Source: an uncultured Candidatus Saccharibacteria bacterium | GTDB lineage: Bacteria > Patescibacteriota > Saccharimonadia > Saccharimonadales > Saccharimonadaceae | Assembly: GCA_949070545.1 (NCBI GenBank) | Contig: CARTQV010000006.1 | Location: 1-22,498, forward strand | Reading direction: 5' to 3' | Length of the DNA stretch: 22,498 nt | Shown here: positions 22,185 through 22,498 of the stretch, in pieces | Numbering within the stretch: position 1 is the stretch's first letter | How the letters are laid out: each line of letters starts with the position of its first letter | Notes under the pieces: model-generated | What the model was told of the DNA's origin: nothing | What the model saw: only the letters and a program-made list of their open reading frames with translations | Database searches by the model: none | Translations under genes and position numbers: made by a program

Positions 22185-22498
22185 ATGTGTTTTAAAAATA
22201 TTCTTTTGAGTTTTGTGTTGGTCCTCGCGGGGAGTTTCGGGGTGGCTGGAGTGATGTCGCAGGGGGCGATGGCTCTGCCTGCTGGTGAGACGTGTCCGGC
22301 TGGGACTTTGCAAGCCGGGAAGTCTCCTAAAACGTATGCAGAGTGCAATGTGAAACCTGATGAAACTGGGGGGGATTTGATGACTAGGTCAAATACGATT
22401 ATCAACGTCATCGTTGGTCTCGTGGGGATTATATCTGTGGCGGTGATTATTATTGGTGGTATCAGTTTTGCTACTTCCCAGGGTGATACCGCGAAGAC
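22185..22498 (+). CDS. T4SS pilin (VirB2-like), 3' partial
   Basis: 104 complete codons are visible before the window ends. It begins MCFKNILLSFVLVLAGSFG, with signal-peptide cleavage near AMA/LPA, cysteines in GETC and AEC in the exported loop, then a helix and FATSQGDTAK. GAGGGGG about seven bases before the ATG supports the start. It lies 16 bp after pilin 3 and shares a 55-bp identical core with it, so it is a recent duplicate or the product of gene conversion. The second helix is beyond the edge. Confidence 0.88.
   Translation, partial: MCFKNILLSFVLVLAGSFGVAGVMSQGAMALPAGETCPAGTLQAGKSPKTYAECNVKPDETGGDLMTRSNTIINVIVGLVGIISVAVIIIGGISFATSQGDTAK
22444..22498 (+). repeat. 55-bp direct repeat, copy 2 (in pilin 4)
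   Basis: Identical to 22008–22062 and in the same reading frame. It runs to the last base of the window. Confidence 0.95.

Noticed and set aside
1..22498. TGA reassigned to glycine or tryptophan
   Set aside because: All conserved genes are full length under the standard code without reading through any TGA, and their tryptophans are TGG. Only avoidance of TGA as a stop is noted.

Overview
The window looks like the replication-origin region of a Patescibacteria (CPR) genome, most likely a Candidatus Saccharibacteria (TM7)-type organism. That placement is an inference. It rests on the rpmH–rnpA–yidC–jag / dnaA–dnaN–recF core being joined directly to a reduced type IV secretion locus (PrgI, TraC-like, VirB4, VirB6, arrays of small T4SS pilins), on minimal intergenic space, and on a standard genetic code (all genes read through without recoded TGA).

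Layout. 1–1249: 3' part of a LytR-CpsA-Psr wall-polymer ligase (+), ending at a hairpin it shares with the convergent jag gene. 1322–3392 (−): jag (khpB), yidC, rnpA and rpmH, the usual cluster left of the origin. rpmH was found by direct reading (45 aa). 3393–3627: intergenic region with DnaA boxes and the outward promoters of rpmH and dnaA. 3628–4998: dnaA (+). 4999–5256: the probable oriC, with many TTTTCCACA-type boxes, a DnaA-trio run after the last box, and an AT-rich unwinding element next to dnaN. 5257–7355: dnaN and recF (+).

7352–20417 (−): a 13-kb block transcribed leftwards, towards the origin. In transcription order it encodes a VirB6-like channel (1103 aa), a PrgI-family membrane protein, a TraC-like subunit, the VirB4 ATPase, a 962-aa membrane protein of unknown function, a secreted three-enzyme cell-wall protein (muramidase-like, SGNH and NlpC/P60-like domains in one chain) and a membrane-anchored PEGA-domain protein. 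From 20608 (+), divergent from virB6, runs an array of VirB2-like T4SS pilins: one double-module protein, two single-module proteins and a fourth cut off by the window edge.

Together the right-hand part looks like an envelope-spanning transfer or attachment machine: pilins for the fibre, VirB6/PrgI/TraC/VirB4 for the inner-membrane engine, the wall enzyme to open peptidoglycan (its own or a host's), and two unclassified surface proteins. No VirD4 coupling protein, VirB11, relaxase or outer-membrane core is present here. No stretch over 300 bases lacks a gene. The largest gaps are 258 bp (oriC), 235 bp (rpmH–dnaA) and 190 bp (virB6–pilin). I saw no tRNA, rRNA, CRISPR array, insertion sequence or prophage.
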